In this document: positions 11,968 to 21,322 of the stretch, piece after piece
How positions within the stretch are numbered: position 1 is the first letter of the stretch
Layout of the letters: each line of letters starts with the position of its first letter
Source: Polynucleobacter sp. UB-Piko-W3
Lineage (GTDB): Bacteria > Pseudomonadota > Gammaproteobacteria > Burkholderiales > Burkholderiaceae
Assembly (NCBI RefSeq): GCF_018881635.1
Contig: NZ_JACVPY010000002.1
Location: 339,374-403,373, forward strand
Length of the DNA stretch: 64,000 nucleotides
Reading direction: 5' to 3'
Notes under the pieces: model-generated
Databases searched by the model: none
The model's input: only the letters and a program-made list of their open reading frames with translations
Told to the model about the DNA's origin: nothing
Made by a program: the position numbers and the translations under genes

Positions 11968-13872
11968 CTAAGCCTTTTTAAGTCCTTGCATGATGGCTTG
12001 AGAAACTTCATTGGCTCCTGCGTTGGGTAAAGGTAAGTACATTGAACCTAGTAGCGCTGCCATGGCTTTGCCTTCATCTCTGGCTTGCGGTGAAGTATCA
12101 ATCCACAAAGACTTAAATGAGTAATAAGAAGCGGCTCGTGCTGACTGCTGTGCGTCTTCCATGGCTTTGGGTCTGCCAGGAGAGCCATCTTTAGCAATAT
12201 TGGCCCTACCATCGGTTAAGAAAACCAAAGCAGGGGTTAGTCCTTTTCTCATCGATGCGTTTGCTACTTCAAAAGACTCATCAATCGCGCGAGACAAGGG
12301 AGTGCCACCGCCACCAGGCAGCCCACTTAAAGCGCGCTTGGCTTTTACTAAAGAGCGGGTAGGGGCTAGGATGAGTTCGGCAGCACTGCCTCTAAATGAC
12401 ATCACTGCTACTTGATCTCGCCGGATATAGCATTCAGCCAATAAGAGTTCTACAGCACCCTTAGCTTCTGCCAAGCGATGCATTGCAGAAGAGCCAGAAG
12501 CATCGACGATAAACATCGTTAAAGTTTGAGTGCGTTCTTGATAGCGCTTAATCCGAAAATCTTCTTTACGGATCATGATTTTTCCAAGAGGAATAGTTTT
12601 GCCAGCAGCCAGCATTTCTGCGCGACGAACCCTTTGCCAGGGAACGGCTGCTCGTAAGGTGTCAATGATGCTCAGCGTCTTACCGCCTTCAGGCATGCCC
12701 GGCATATTACCCAGTGGGCGACCACGCATACGGCCTACCTTGACAGCACCCGTTTTACCGCCCATACCTTTGGGTGATTTCAGATCCGCTAAATCTGCCA
12801 AGCGGGCCAAGAGATCTGCAGGGATTGCTGCTTGAGCTGCTTCTAGAATTTCATCTTCTAAAGCTTGCGGAGTTTCTGCATTGCTTTCGGCTTCCTGATC
12901 CTCTTGCTCTTGTTCTTCTTCCTGCTTCTGATCTTCTGGCGAAGTTTCTGGCGGAGGTTCTTGATCTACAGGCTCTTGCTCATTCTCAGGCTGCTCGTCT
13001 GATTCAGATGGAAGCTCTTCCTCTTCTGGAGGAGCGCTTTGTGGCATGCGCGTAGCGCGTGGGGATAGAACTAAGGCAATCGCGCGTTGCAAGTGCATGC
13101 TACTGACTTCATCTTCTTTGTCAAAAGCAGCCAAACACTTTGCGGTATTGATTGCTAAATTCAGAGCCCGTATTGATATCACCCCTAGCTGCTCGGCAAC
13201 ACCCACCAAAGCATCCAGACTATCTTCACTGACAGTAACGTTTGAGAAGTTCTCGCGCGCATCTTGAAGTGATTGGCTATCTGGCACAAAGTCATCATCG
13301 GTTTCTGGTAAATCTCTCCAGCCGAGGATATCGAGATTTAATAGAAAGGCTACTCTTTGCCGGATTTTTTCATTCGGCTGTTCATCATCTTCAATGCCCT
13401 CATCGAGAGCCACAACACCAAAGTGACTTTCAATTCTGCGACTTTGACCATCACGCTCAATTGCAATAAATCCATTATCTAAAGCGCTCACTACTTTTGC
13501 TACAGCGCCTACTTCCACTCTCTCTGCCATTGGCATGAGTAATAGCTGCTGATCGCATTGAGCCAGTAAGCCTTGTCTGAGAATAGCTTTGCCAGTGCGT
13601 AAGGTTTGATCCAGATCGATTCCACCAATCAGGTTTTCATCAGAGATGCCCAGCGGCATCTTGCGCAGGGGTAGGCGCATGCCGCCTAATTGAGCGATGG
13701 TATTGAGATAAGCTAACCAGCGATCCCGCACTGGGCCAGAGCGTGCTCGCAGGATGACGCCACCTAAACCATGGGGGTTAATGACTAAGAGCTGAGCGAC
13801 CTGAAGCGCGCGCAACCAAGTTTCGAGTTTGGCGCTCTTACTGATCTCTTGCGTTTGTTCTGGATTTTCCAA
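11968..13872 (-). CDS. bchD: Magnesium chelatase subunit D
   Basis: BchD joins BchI in the AAA+ ring that drives Mg insertion by BchH. The 634-aa protein has a degenerate N-terminal AAA+ region without a clear P-loop. A strongly acidic, proline-rich linker follows (about residues 277-331, with repeated EEE/PE blocks). The C-terminal von Willebrand A domain has the MIDAS motif DASGSS (about residue 455) and later GGGTPL and LTDGRAN. It lies 36 bases downstream of bchI and is cotranscribed with it. Confidence 0.95.
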   Translation of the reverse strand: MENPEQTQEISKSAKLETWLRALQVAQLLVINPHGLGGVILRARSGPVRDRWLAYLNTIAQLGGMRLPLRKMPLGISDENLIGGIDLDQTLRTGKAILRQGLLAQCDQQLLLMPMAERVEVGAVAKVVSALDNGFIAIERDGQSRRIESHFGVVALDEGIEDDEQPNEKIRQRVAFLLNLDILGWRDLPETDDDFVPDSQSLQDARENFSNVTVSEDSLDALVGVAEQLGVISIRALNLAINTAKCLAAFDKEDEVSSMHLQRAIALVLSPRATRMPQSAPPEEEELPSESDEQPENEQEPVDQEPPPETSPEDQKQEEEQEQEDQEAESNAETPQALEDEILEAAQAAIPADLLARLADLADLKSPKGMGGKTGAVKVGRMRGRPLGNMPGMPEGGKTLSIIDTLRAAVPWQRVRRAEMLAAGKTIPLGKIMIRKEDFRIKRYQERTQTLTMFIVDASGSSAMHRLAEAKGAVELLLAECYIRRDQVAVMSFRGSAAELILAPTRSLVKAKRALSGLPGGGGTPLSRAIDESFEVANASMRKGLTPALVFLTDGRANIAKDGSPGRPKAMEDAQQSARAASYYSFKSLWIDTSPQARDEGKAMAALLGSMYLPLPNAGANEVSQAIMQGLKKA

Positions 13873-13908
13873 AAGACAGTATGTGTTTGTTGAGCTTGCT
13901 GATTAAAC

Positions 13909-14955
13909 TTACTTCGTTTTTTCTGGAAACAACTCTTCTAAGGCTCTTTTGACTCTGACGCCAGAACTAGAGTCATCTAGTGGATTACGCCTGAGTCGAT
14001 GCTGAAGAGCGGGTACTGCAATCTTTTTCAGATGCTCAATCGTCACCTGATTTTTTCCACACAAAGCTGCATAGGCACGCATTGCTCGAAGAAGAGTGAG
14101 TTCGCCGCGAAGGCCATCGGTGCCTAAGTAGCTGCAAAGCTGAGTAACCTTTTCGAGCATGGCATCGTCTACTTTGACGTTTGGCAATTTCTTTTTGCCA
14201 GCCTGGATCTGTGCTCGAATGATGTCGTCTTCTTTTTCCCAAGTCTGCATGAACTTGGCTTGATTGCGCTCAAATTCATCACGTCGCTTAATAATTTCTA
14301 CACGGGCTTTGGGTTCTTGTGGGGTCTTCACTTCAACTGCGAGACCAAAGCGATCGAGTAGTTGAGGGCGCAGCTCACCTTCTTCAGGGTTGCCGCTGCC
14401 TACCAAGACAAATTTGGCTGGATGACGAATACTCAAACCTTCTCTTTCAACCACGTTTGCTCCAGAAGCAGCAACGTCAATTAATAAGTCCACCAAGTGA
14501 TCTTCTAAAAGATTGACCTCATCGATATACAAAAAGCCGCGATGGGCTTTAGCAAGCAAACCAGGCTCGTAAGCTTTCTCTCCAGAGCTCAGTGCTTTTT
14601 CAATATCCAACGCACCAATCACGCGATCTTCAGTAGCGCCTAAGGGTAGGTCAACTACGGGCACTGGTTTCTTAACGGTTTTGAGCTTTCCACCAGGCTT
14701 GAGATTTGTGCGCAGTTCATCGCAAATAGGGCAGGTTCCTGCTGGGGCATTTGGATCGCAAGCATAAACACAATGTTGAACTGCGCTCATCTCGGGGAGT
14801 AATGCTGCAAGGGCACGAACAGCGGTAGATTTTCCTGTCCCGCGATCTCCCATCACTAACACTCCACCCACGCTGGAATCGAGAGCTGCAATCAAGATTG
14901 CTAACTTCATATCCTCCTGCCCAACGATTGCTGAGAAAGGGTAATTACGCGCCAT
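13909..14955 (-). CDS. bchI: Magnesium chelatase ATPase subunit I
   Basis: AAA+ ATPase of magnesium chelatase, about 348 aa. It shows Walker A GDRGTGKST (about residues 36-44), Walker B LYIDEVNLL and sensor VGSGNPEEG, plus the Cys-bearing insert YACDPNAPAGTCPICDEL. I place the start at the ATG at 14955 (MARNYPFS), preceded by AAGGAA, not at an in-frame codon 17 residues upstream. It is divergent from bchH across a 260-base region containing an exact PpsR-type box. Confidence 0.95.
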   Translation of the reverse strand: MARNYPFSAIVGQEDMKLAILIAALDSSVGGVLVMGDRGTGKSTAVRALAALLPEMSAVQHCVYACDPNAPAGTCPICDELRTNLKPGGKLKTVKKPVPVVDLPLGATEDRVIGALDIEKALSSGEKAYEPGLLAKAHRGFLYIDEVNLLEDHLVDLLIDVAASGANVVEREGLSIRHPAKFVLVGSGNPEEGELRPQLLDRFGLAVEVKTPQEPKARVEIIKRRDEFERNQAKFMQTWEKEDDIIRAQIQAGKKKLPNVKVDDAMLEKVTQLCSYLGTDGLRGELTLLRAMRAYAALCGKNQVTIEHLKKIAVPALQHRLRRNPLDDSSSGVRVKRALEELFPEKTK

Positions 14956-15098
14956 TAAGATTCCTTGAAATTTTTGTACTGAAACTAACTTATTGCAGAG
15001 CAACAAAACGCTGGATTAGAAGACAACGATCTAAATATACTGGCATTCATTTTTTATTGGGATTTACCCTATAAATGATAGCTTTGAAGGGAAATAGA

Positions 15099-15116
15099 TG
15101 TCAATTTTAGTTGACA
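15099..15116. promoter_or_regulatory. PpsR/CrtJ-type operator (bchI/bchH)
   Basis: TGTCAATTTTAGTTGACA is an exact TGT-N12-ACA palindrome, the consensus for the photosynthesis repressor PpsR/CrtJ, which is encoded at 35829-37241. Its right half forms the TTGACA (-35) of a promoter toward bchH. Confidence 0.85.
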
Positions 15117-15139
15117 CTATTGTAGGATTCTTTAAGAAT
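15111..15139 (+). promoter_or_regulatory. Candidate bchH promoter
   Basis: TTGACA (15111-15116), 17 bases, then AAGAAT (15134-15139). The same -35, spacing and -10 occur in front of hemA (55415-55443), in both cases with the -35 inside a PpsR box. The -10 is weak by housekeeping standards, as expected for a regulated promoter. Confidence 0.55.
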
Positions 15140-15215
15140 CAATCTCAGACAAAAGGATCAAAAAGAGCGAACAGTAAATTTAGAGAACTTCACACTTTTT
15201 AATCAAAACTAATCA

Positions 15216-18200
15216 ATGTTGACCAAAACAAAATCCTCCAACTTGCATGAGCCAATCAAGCTAGTGCTAGTGACGATGGATACCCACCTGAATAGCGCTG
15301 CGAATCGCGCTTATCAGGACCTGAAGAAGTCAATTCCAGGGGCAACACTGAGTATTCACTCGGCTAGTGAATTTTCTGGCAATCCCACCCATTTACAACA
15401 ATGCAAACAGGATATTGCTAGTGCTGACATTGTGATTGCCACAATGTTGTTTCTTGAGGATCACTATTTACCCATCTTGGATGATCTCAAAGCAAGGCGA
15501 GATCATTGTGATGCCATGGTTTGCGCTATGTCTGCAGGAGACGTTACCAAGCTGACCAAAATTGGTAAGTTAGATATGAGTAAGCCGGCCAGTGGTTTGA
15601 TGGCCATGCTGAAAAAATTACGCCCAAGCGCTAAAGATAAAGACGGTAAAAGCAAGAGCTCGACCGCAGGCGCTAAGCAAATGAAGATGCTGCGCGTGAT
15701 TCCGCAGATGTTGCGCTTTGTGCCAGGTACTGCTCAGGATCTCAGGGCTTATTTCTTATCCTTGCAGTATTGGTTGGGTGGCTCTCAAGAGAACATGTAC
15801 AACATGATGGCCAACCTGATTAATCGCTATGCCTCGGGCTCGCGCGAGTCTTTGCGTAAGAATGCCAAGGCGCTTGATCCAGTCGAGTATCCAGACTCTG
15901 GTGTATATCACCCCCGCATGAAAAATCGCTTGAGTAGCAATTTAAGTGATTTACCAAAAGTAGTGCCAGATGCCAAAGCCCGTGGCCGAGTAGGGCTCTT
16001 AGTACTGCGCTCATATCTAGTCTCTGGTAACAGTGGCCACTATGATCCGGTCATCGCCGCATTAGAGGCACAAGGCCTACAAGTAGTCCCCGCATTTTCT
16101 GCTGGCCTAGATGCCCGTCCTGCAATTGATGATTACTTTACTCAAGACGGCAAGCCAACCATCGATGCCATGATTTCTTTAACAGGCTTCTCTTTGGTAG
16201 GCGGACCTGCTTACAACGATGCACATGCTGCTGAAGAAGTATTGGCTAAATTAGATATTCCTTACATCGCTGCTCACCCTGTTGAGTTTCAGAATCTAGA
16301 GCAGTGGGGAGGCTCCGAGCGCGGCTTACTCCCAGTAGAGAGCACCATCATGGTGGCGATACCTGAGTTAGATGGCTCTACGATTCCAATGGTTTATGGC
16401 GGACGCCCTGGCGCATCCGGTACTACCTGCAATGGTTGCCATAAGCAATGCTCATTTACGGATGACCATAACCCACAAGACATGTTCACCTGTACCGAGC
16501 GCGTAGGAATGTTGGCTGCACGCGTTGGTAAATTGGTTGACCTGCGTCGTTCAGAGCGCGCAGAGCGTAAGGTAGGCATCGTCTTGTTTAACTTCCCACC
16601 AAATGCCGGCAATATTGGTAGTGCAGCTTACTTGAGCGTATTCCAATCAGTACAAAACTTGTTGATTGGCATGAAAGAGCGCGGTTATACCGTCGAGGTT
16701 CCAGAATCGGTTGATGAGTTGCGTGATTCGATTCTGAAAGGTAATGCTCAGCAATATGGCGCAGATGCCAACGTGCATACCTTAATTCCGGTGGATGACC
16801 ATGTGCGTCGTGAGCGCTGGTTAAAAGAGATTGAAGCGCAGTGGGGCCCAGCTCCAGGCAAACAACTCTCAAACGGTAGCTCCATCTTTGTTCTTGGTAA
16901 GCAGTTTGGTAATGTGCTGATTTCAGTTCAGCCTTCTTTTGGCTATGAAGGTGACCCAATGCGCTTGCTGTTTGAACGTGGCTTTGCACCAACCCATGCA
17001 TTTTCTGCTTACTACCGTTACTTGCGTGAAGACTTTGCTGCTACAGCCGTAATCCACTTTGGTACGCATGGTGCCCTGGAGTTCATGCCAGGCAAACAAA
17101 CGGGTATGAGTGGAGCATGTTGGCCTGATCGCCTAATTAATGATCTGCCGAATATTTATTTGTACGCATCGAATAATCCTTCTGAGGGCGCGATTGCAAA
17201 ACGTCGCTCTGGTGCAACTCTGATTAGTTATTTAACTCCTCCAGTAACGCAAGCCGGTTTATATGCCGGCCTTGCCGATTTAAAAGCCTCGATTGAGCGC
17301 TTTAGATCTTTGGACAAGGATGCAGATCAGGAGCGGATTGATTTAGGAGATCTGATTCAGGCGCAAGCAGCAGAGATTGATCTTTGCAAAGCAGACCCTG
17401 TATGGGATAAGACGGATCTGAATGGTTTACAAAATATCGTGAGCAATCTCTTTAATGAGTTGCTCGAGTTGGAGTACACCTTAATACCGCATGGCTTGCA
17501 TGTGGTTGGCGCAGTTCCTCCTCTTGCAGAGCGCTTCGGCTTGCTAAAAGCCATGGCCGATGTCGCTTTGGATCATCCAGTAGGAGATGCTGTAGTAGAG
17601 GCGCTGATGAATGGCGAGGATTTTGGCAAGGTGATTGATTCCCATCCAGAGTTACTAGAGCTTGGTACCCGCGAGATATTAGAAGAGCTATTTGGCAAGA
17701 TGGTCAAATCCAATGAGCTGATGTCTGCAGAGACTGAAGTTACTGGCATGTTAGATGCATTAGACGGGCGCTTTATTCGCCCAGCAGCTGGTGGTGATGT
17801 GATGCGCAATCCTGAAGTATTGCCAACGGGTCGTAACTTGCATGGCTTTGATCCTTTTAGAATTCCAAGCGTCTTTGCTGTCAAAGATGGCGCTAAGCAA
17901 GCTCAGCGCATTCTGGATAAATACCAAGAAGATAGCAATTCGCTTCCAGAATCCATTGCGATGGTTTTATGGGGAAGTGATAACTTGAAATCGGAAGGTG
18001 GCCAAATTGGTCAAGCGCTCGCATTGATGGGTGCTAAGCCCCGCTTTGATAGTTATGGTCGATTGGCTGGTGCGCAACTCATCCCTTTAAGTGAATTAGG
18101 GCGCCCCCGAGTTGACGTCGTGATCACCTTGTCAGGCATCTTCCGTGACCTCTTGCCATTGCAAATTAAGTTACTAGCTGAAGCCGCATTTATGGCGGCC

Positions 18201-19034
18201 TCTGCAGAAGATGAGCCGCTTGAGCAAAACTTTATTCGTAAGCATGCCTTGGCTTATCAAAAAGAACATGGCTGTGATTTAGAGACTGCGTCATTACGTG
18301 TTTATGGAAACGCTGATGGCGCCTATGGTTCTAACGTGAGCAATATGGTTGAGAACAGTGTGTGGGAAGAAGAGGACGAGTTAGCAGAAACCTACACACG
18401 CAGAAAAGGATTTGCTTTTGGACGCTCTGGCATACCGATTCAGAACAATGCTTTACTGAAGAGCGTTTTATCTGATGTGCAAATGACTTATCAAAATCTA
18501 GATTCGATGGAGTTGGGTGTTACAACGATCGATAACTATTTCGATACCTTAGGCGGAATTACCAGAGCTGTGAAGCGCGCTAAGGGTGGAGTAGATGTGC
18601 CCGTCTTTATTGGTGATCAAACCAAAGGTGAGGGCGCTGTCAGAACACTCTCAGAGCAAGTCTCCCTAGAAACACGCACTCGCATGCTCAATCCAAAATG
18701 GTATGAAGGCATGTTAGAGAGTGGTTACGAAGGCGTTCGGCAAATTGAAGTGCACATCACCAATACCATGGGATGGTCTGCGACAACTGGCCAAGTTCAG
18801 CCTTGGGTCTACAAGCAGCTGACTGAAACTTTCATGCTCAACCCAGAAATGCGTGAGCGTTTAGCTAAGCTCAATCCGACCGCTGCTGCCCGTTTAGCAA
18901 ATCGCCTCACCGAAGCCTCGCAAAGAAATTATTGGCAGCCTGAACCAGAAATGCTCAAGGCAATGCAAGAAGCTAATGATGAGCTAGAGGATCGCTTAGA
19001 AGGTATCTATGACAACAACTCTTTAGCAGCCTAA
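15216..19034 (+). CDS. bchH: Magnesium chelatase catalytic subunit H
   Basis: BchH binds protoporphyrin IX and inserts Mg2+, the first committed step of bacteriochlorophyll synthesis. At 1272 aa it has the full length of the CobN/BchH family. Typical blocks are GASGTTCNGCHKQC (Cys-rich), VIHFGTHGALEFMPGKQ and YGNADGAYGSNV. The ribosome binding site is poor, and the ATG at 15216 is chosen because upstream codons are in the control region. crtE follows by 60 bases and crtF after that, giving a bchH-crtE-crtF unit. Confidence 0.97.
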   Translation: MLTKTKSSNLHEPIKLVLVTMDTHLNSAANRAYQDLKKSIPGATLSIHSASEFSGNPTHLQQCKQDIASADIVIATMLFLEDHYLPILDDLKARRDHCDAMVCAMSAGDVTKLTKIGKLDMSKPASGLMAMLKKLRPSAKDKDGKSKSSTAGAKQMKMLRVIPQMLRFVPGTAQDLRAYFLSLQYWLGGSQENMYNMMANLINRYASGSRESLRKNAKALDPVEYPDSGVYHPRMKNRLSSNLSDLPKVVPDAKARGRVGLLVLRSYLVSGNSGHYDPVIAALEAQGLQVVPAFSAGLDARPAIDDYFTQDGKPTIDAMISLTGFSLVGGPAYNDAHAAEEVLAKLDIPYIAAHPVEFQNLEQWGGSERGLLPVESTIMVAIPELDGSTIPMVYGGRPGASGTTCNGCHKQCSFTDDHNPQDMFTCTERVGMLAARVGKLVDLRRSERAERKVGIVLFNFPPNAGNIGSAAYLSVFQSVQNLLIGMKERGYTVEVPESVDELRDSILKGNAQQYGADANVHTLIPVDDHVRRERWLKEIEAQWGPAPGKQLSNGSSIFVLGKQFGNVLISVQPSFGYEGDPMRLLFERGFAPTHAFSAYYRYLREDFAATAVIHFGTHGALEFMPGKQTGMSGACWPDRLINDLPNIYLYASNNPSEGAIAKRRSGATLISYLTPPVTQAGLYAGLADLKASIERFRSLDKDADQERIDLGDLIQAQAAEIDLCKADPVWDKTDLNGLQNIVSNLFNELLELEYTLIPHGLHVVGAVPPLAERFGLLKAMADVALDHPVGDAVVEALMNGEDFGKVIDSHPELLELGTREILEELFGKMVKSNELMSAETEVTGMLDALDGRFIRPAAGGDVMRNPEVLPTGRNLHGFDPFRIPSVFAVKDGAKQAQRILDKYQEDSNSLPESIAMVLWGSDNLKSEGGQIGQALALMGAKPRFDSYGRLAGAQLIPLSELGRPRVDVVITLSGIFRDLLPLQIKLLAEAAFMAASAEDEPLEQNFIRKHALAYQKEHGCDLETASLRVYGNADGAYGSNVSNMVENSVWEEEDELAETYTRRKGFAFGRSGIPIQNNALLKSVLSDVQMTYQNLDSMELGVTTIDNYFDTLGGITRAVKRAKGGVDVPVFIGDQTKGEGAVRTLSEQVSLETRTRMLNPKWYEGMLESGYEGVRQIEVHITNTMGWSATTGQVQPWVYKQLTETFMLNPEMRERLAKLNPTAAARLANRLTEASQRNYWQPEPEMLKAMQEANDELEDRLEGIYDNNSLAA

Positions 19035-19094
19035 TTTATTTCAGAAGCTAGACCTTTTTCTTAAACACATCACTTCAACACAAAACAACACAAA

Positions 19095-20003
19095 ATGACT
19101 ATGAGCACCTTAGACCGAATCAATCAAAGCCTTGAAAAAGCCATGATTTTGGCGCACTCAAAACAAGGGCCACAGCTCTTACAAGAAGCGATGCACTACT
19201 CAGTGTTTCCTGGCGGCGCTAGGATTCGTCCGCAATTATGTTTAGCGGTTGCTGCAGCTTGCGGTGATGATGATCCTGCACTATCAAATGCGGCAGCGAG
19301 TGCGATTGAGATTTTGCACTGCGCTTCCTTAGTGCATGATGACTTACCTTGTTTTGATAATGCTGAGCTCAGACGTGGCAGGCCCTCAGTGCATGCAGCC
19401 TATGGTGAGCGCATTGCAGTGCTAGCAGGCGATGCTTTGATTGTTTTAGCTTTTCAGGTCTTAGCTAATTCTGGTACACGTTCTATCTTCCGTTTAGGCC
19501 CTCTCATGAACACCATTGCGACGAGCGTTGGCTCGCCCCATGGCATTGTGGCTGGTCAGGCCTGGGAGTGCGAATCAAAAGTTGTGTTGAGAGATTATCA
19601 ACGCGCCAAAACGGGTTCATTGTTTGAGGCGGCTACTGCTGCCGGAGCTCAAGCTGCAGGCGCTGATGCAGCAACTTGGAGACCTCTGGGTGAATGGCTG
19701 GGTGAAGCTTATCAAGTAGCAGACGATATTCGTGATGTCGTTGCTGATCAAGCTGAATTAGGTAAGCCTGCAGGTCAGGATATCGCTCATGATCGGCCTA
19801 GCTCTGCAAGGGATTTGGGTTTGAGTGGAGCGGTGCAGCGTTTTGATGAGTTAGTGCAAAAATCGATTGCTTCGATACCCCATTGCAAAGGCGAGAAAAT
19901 GTTGCGCGCTCTTGTTACTCAAGAGTCTGAGCGTCTTGTGCCCTCAGATTGGTTTAAGGATGCGAAAAGAAAAATTTTGTTTCGTCAAACCAGTCATTCT
20001 TAA
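19095..20003 (+). CDS. crtE: Geranylgeranyl diphosphate synthase
   Basis: A trans-prenyltransferase of 302 aa that makes the C20 precursor of carotenoids and of the bacteriochlorophyll tail. It contains FPGGARIRP, the first Asp-rich motif (LVHDDLPCFD) with the downstream RRGRPSVH, and the second motif DDIRD. ATGs at 19095 and 19101 are both possible starts. Location between bchH and crtF supports CrtE over a housekeeping farnesyl synthase. Confidence 0.92.
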   Translation: MTMSTLDRINQSLEKAMILAHSKQGPQLLQEAMHYSVFPGGARIRPQLCLAVAAACGDDDPALSNAAASAIEILHCASLVHDDLPCFDNAELRRGRPSVHAAYGERIAVLAGDALIVLAFQVLANSGTRSIFRLGPLMNTIATSVGSPHGIVAGQAWECESKVVLRDYQRAKTGSLFEAATAAGAQAAGADAATWRPLGEWLGEAYQVADDIRDVVADQAELGKPAGQDIAHDRPSSARDLGLSGAVQRFDELVQKSIASIPHCKGEKMLRALVTQESERLVPSDWFKDAKRKILFRQTSHS

Positions 20004-20042
20004 TTTTGACACCGCTGCTGTCTAAGTTCTCAATTGCCATTC

Positions 20043-21170
20043 ATGGAAAGCTTCTTCGATTGGCGAAATCGTTTAATTGCCTCACCTAGCTTTCAGCGCT
20101 GGGCAACTCGTTTTCCGCTCACCCGTTGGTTAGTCAGAAAGCAAGCATCCGATATCTTTGATTTGATGGCAGGGTTTGTGTACACCCAAGTTCTACTTGC
20201 CTCTACCCAAGTCAATCTCTTTGATATTTTGGCCAAGGGGGCTCTGAGCTTTGATGATCTGCAAAAACAAATTCCATTAAAGCCAGCTGGCTTAAGGCGT
20301 TTATTAGATGCCGCAGTGGCGATCAAGTTATTAGTTAAGCGTAGTGAAGACCGTTATGCCTTGAGCATGATGGGCGCGCCTTTGGTGGGCAATGTCGCTA
20401 TTTTGGATATGGTCAAGCATCATGCCGATTTTTATCGCGACCTCTCCGATCCAATCGCTTTATTGCAAGGCGATACAAGCTCTGCGGCTTTGAATGAGTA
20501 CTGGCAGTATATCACTCCAGAGCAGGGCGCTGCTCCAGAAAACCTATCTGCTGAAAAGGTTGCCGACTACTCCAAATTGATGGCGCATACCCAATCCTTG
20601 GTCACAGACGAGATTATGGATGCCTATCCCATGGACAAGCATCACATGGTTCTCGATATCGGTGGTGGTCAGGGTGCCTTTGTTAAAAGATTGGCTGCGC
20701 GCTATCCGCATTTAGAGTTCAAATTATTTGATATTCCTGGAGTGGCAGAGCTCTCCAATGCCCACTTTAGGGAAATTGGACTCTCACAGCGGGCTCAAGC
20801 GATTGGCGGAAACTTTTTTCAAGATTCGCTGCCTAAGGGGTGTGACCTAGCGACCCTTGTACGGGTGATTTTTGACCATGATGATGCCCGTGTAAAACAA
20901 TTGCTTGCCAATGTGTTTGACGCCCTCAATCCAGGCGGCACTTTATTGCTGGCAGAACCTATGGCGGAGACCAAAGGCTTTGAGGCGATGGGTCATGCCT
21001 ATTTTGGTTTTTATTTGCTGGCAATGGGCAGGGGAAGGCCGCGAACTGAAGCAGAAATCAGTGGTTTATTACGTCAAGCAGGGTTTACAGATATCAGACT
21101 ATTAAATTCTTTTATGCCCCTAAATGCACAAATATTGCGGTGCAATAAGCCTAGCACTCCTATGGCATAA
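20043..21170 (+). CDS. crtF: Hydroxyneurosporene/demethylspheroidene O-methyltransferase
   Basis: SAM-dependent O-methyltransferase that methylates the C1 hydroxyl of acyclic carotenoids. The winged-helix dimerisation region occupies about residues 25-100. The SAM site is VLDIGGGQGAFVKRLA, followed by FKLFDIPGV and, later, VIFDHDDARV. The ATG at 20043 (MESFFDW) is chosen; a TTG three codons upstream is an alternative. The enzyme completes the spheroidene branch with CrtC, CrtD and CrtA. Confidence 0.92.
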   Translation: MESFFDWRNRLIASPSFQRWATRFPLTRWLVRKQASDIFDLMAGFVYTQVLLASTQVNLFDILAKGALSFDDLQKQIPLKPAGLRRLLDAAVAIKLLVKRSEDRYALSMMGAPLVGNVAILDMVKHHADFYRDLSDPIALLQGDTSSAALNEYWQYITPEQGAAPENLSAEKVADYSKLMAHTQSLVTDEIMDAYPMDKHHMVLDIGGGQGAFVKRLAARYPHLEFKLFDIPGVAELSNAHFREIGLSQRAQAIGGNFFQDSLPKGCDLATLVRVIFDHDDARVKQLLANVFDALNPGGTLLLAEPMAETKGFEAMGHAYFGFYLLAMGRGRPRTEAEISGLLRQAGFTDIRLLNSFMPLNAQILRCNKPSTPMA

Positions 21171-21272
21171 AGCCTTGCTCAGAAGTCACTCTATTTAGAC
21201 TCCAAAATAGACATTATTTAGTAGAGAAAACCCCTAGATGACAAGTGGGCAATTAAGGATTAAAAACTATTG

Positions 21273-21290
21273 TGTAAACATTTTTTTACA
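21273..21290. promoter_or_regulatory. PpsR/CrtJ-type operator (bchC)
   Basis: TGTAAACATTTTTTTACA is an exact TGT-N12-ACA palindrome (TGTAAA/TTTACA arms) 33 bases before bchC. It presumably controls the bchCXYZ-puf superoperon. Confidence 0.85.
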
Positions 21291-21322
21291 CTTTTGACGA
21301 GAAATAGAGCACTTAAACAGAC

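Larger units (their letters stand above)
14956..15215. other. Divergent bchI/bchH control region
   Basis: Non-coding region between bchI (minus) and bchH (plus). It contains the PpsR box at 15099-15116 and a promoter-like TTGACA-N17-AAGAAT toward bchH (15111-15139). The box overlaps the -35 element, so binding should block RNA polymerase. Nothing else is evident. Confidence 0.7.

Noticed and set aside
16588-17001. 137-codon open frame on the minus strand within bchH
   Set aside because: Lies wholly antisense to a highly conserved part of BchH, with low-complexity His/Leu-rich composition and no ribosome binding site.
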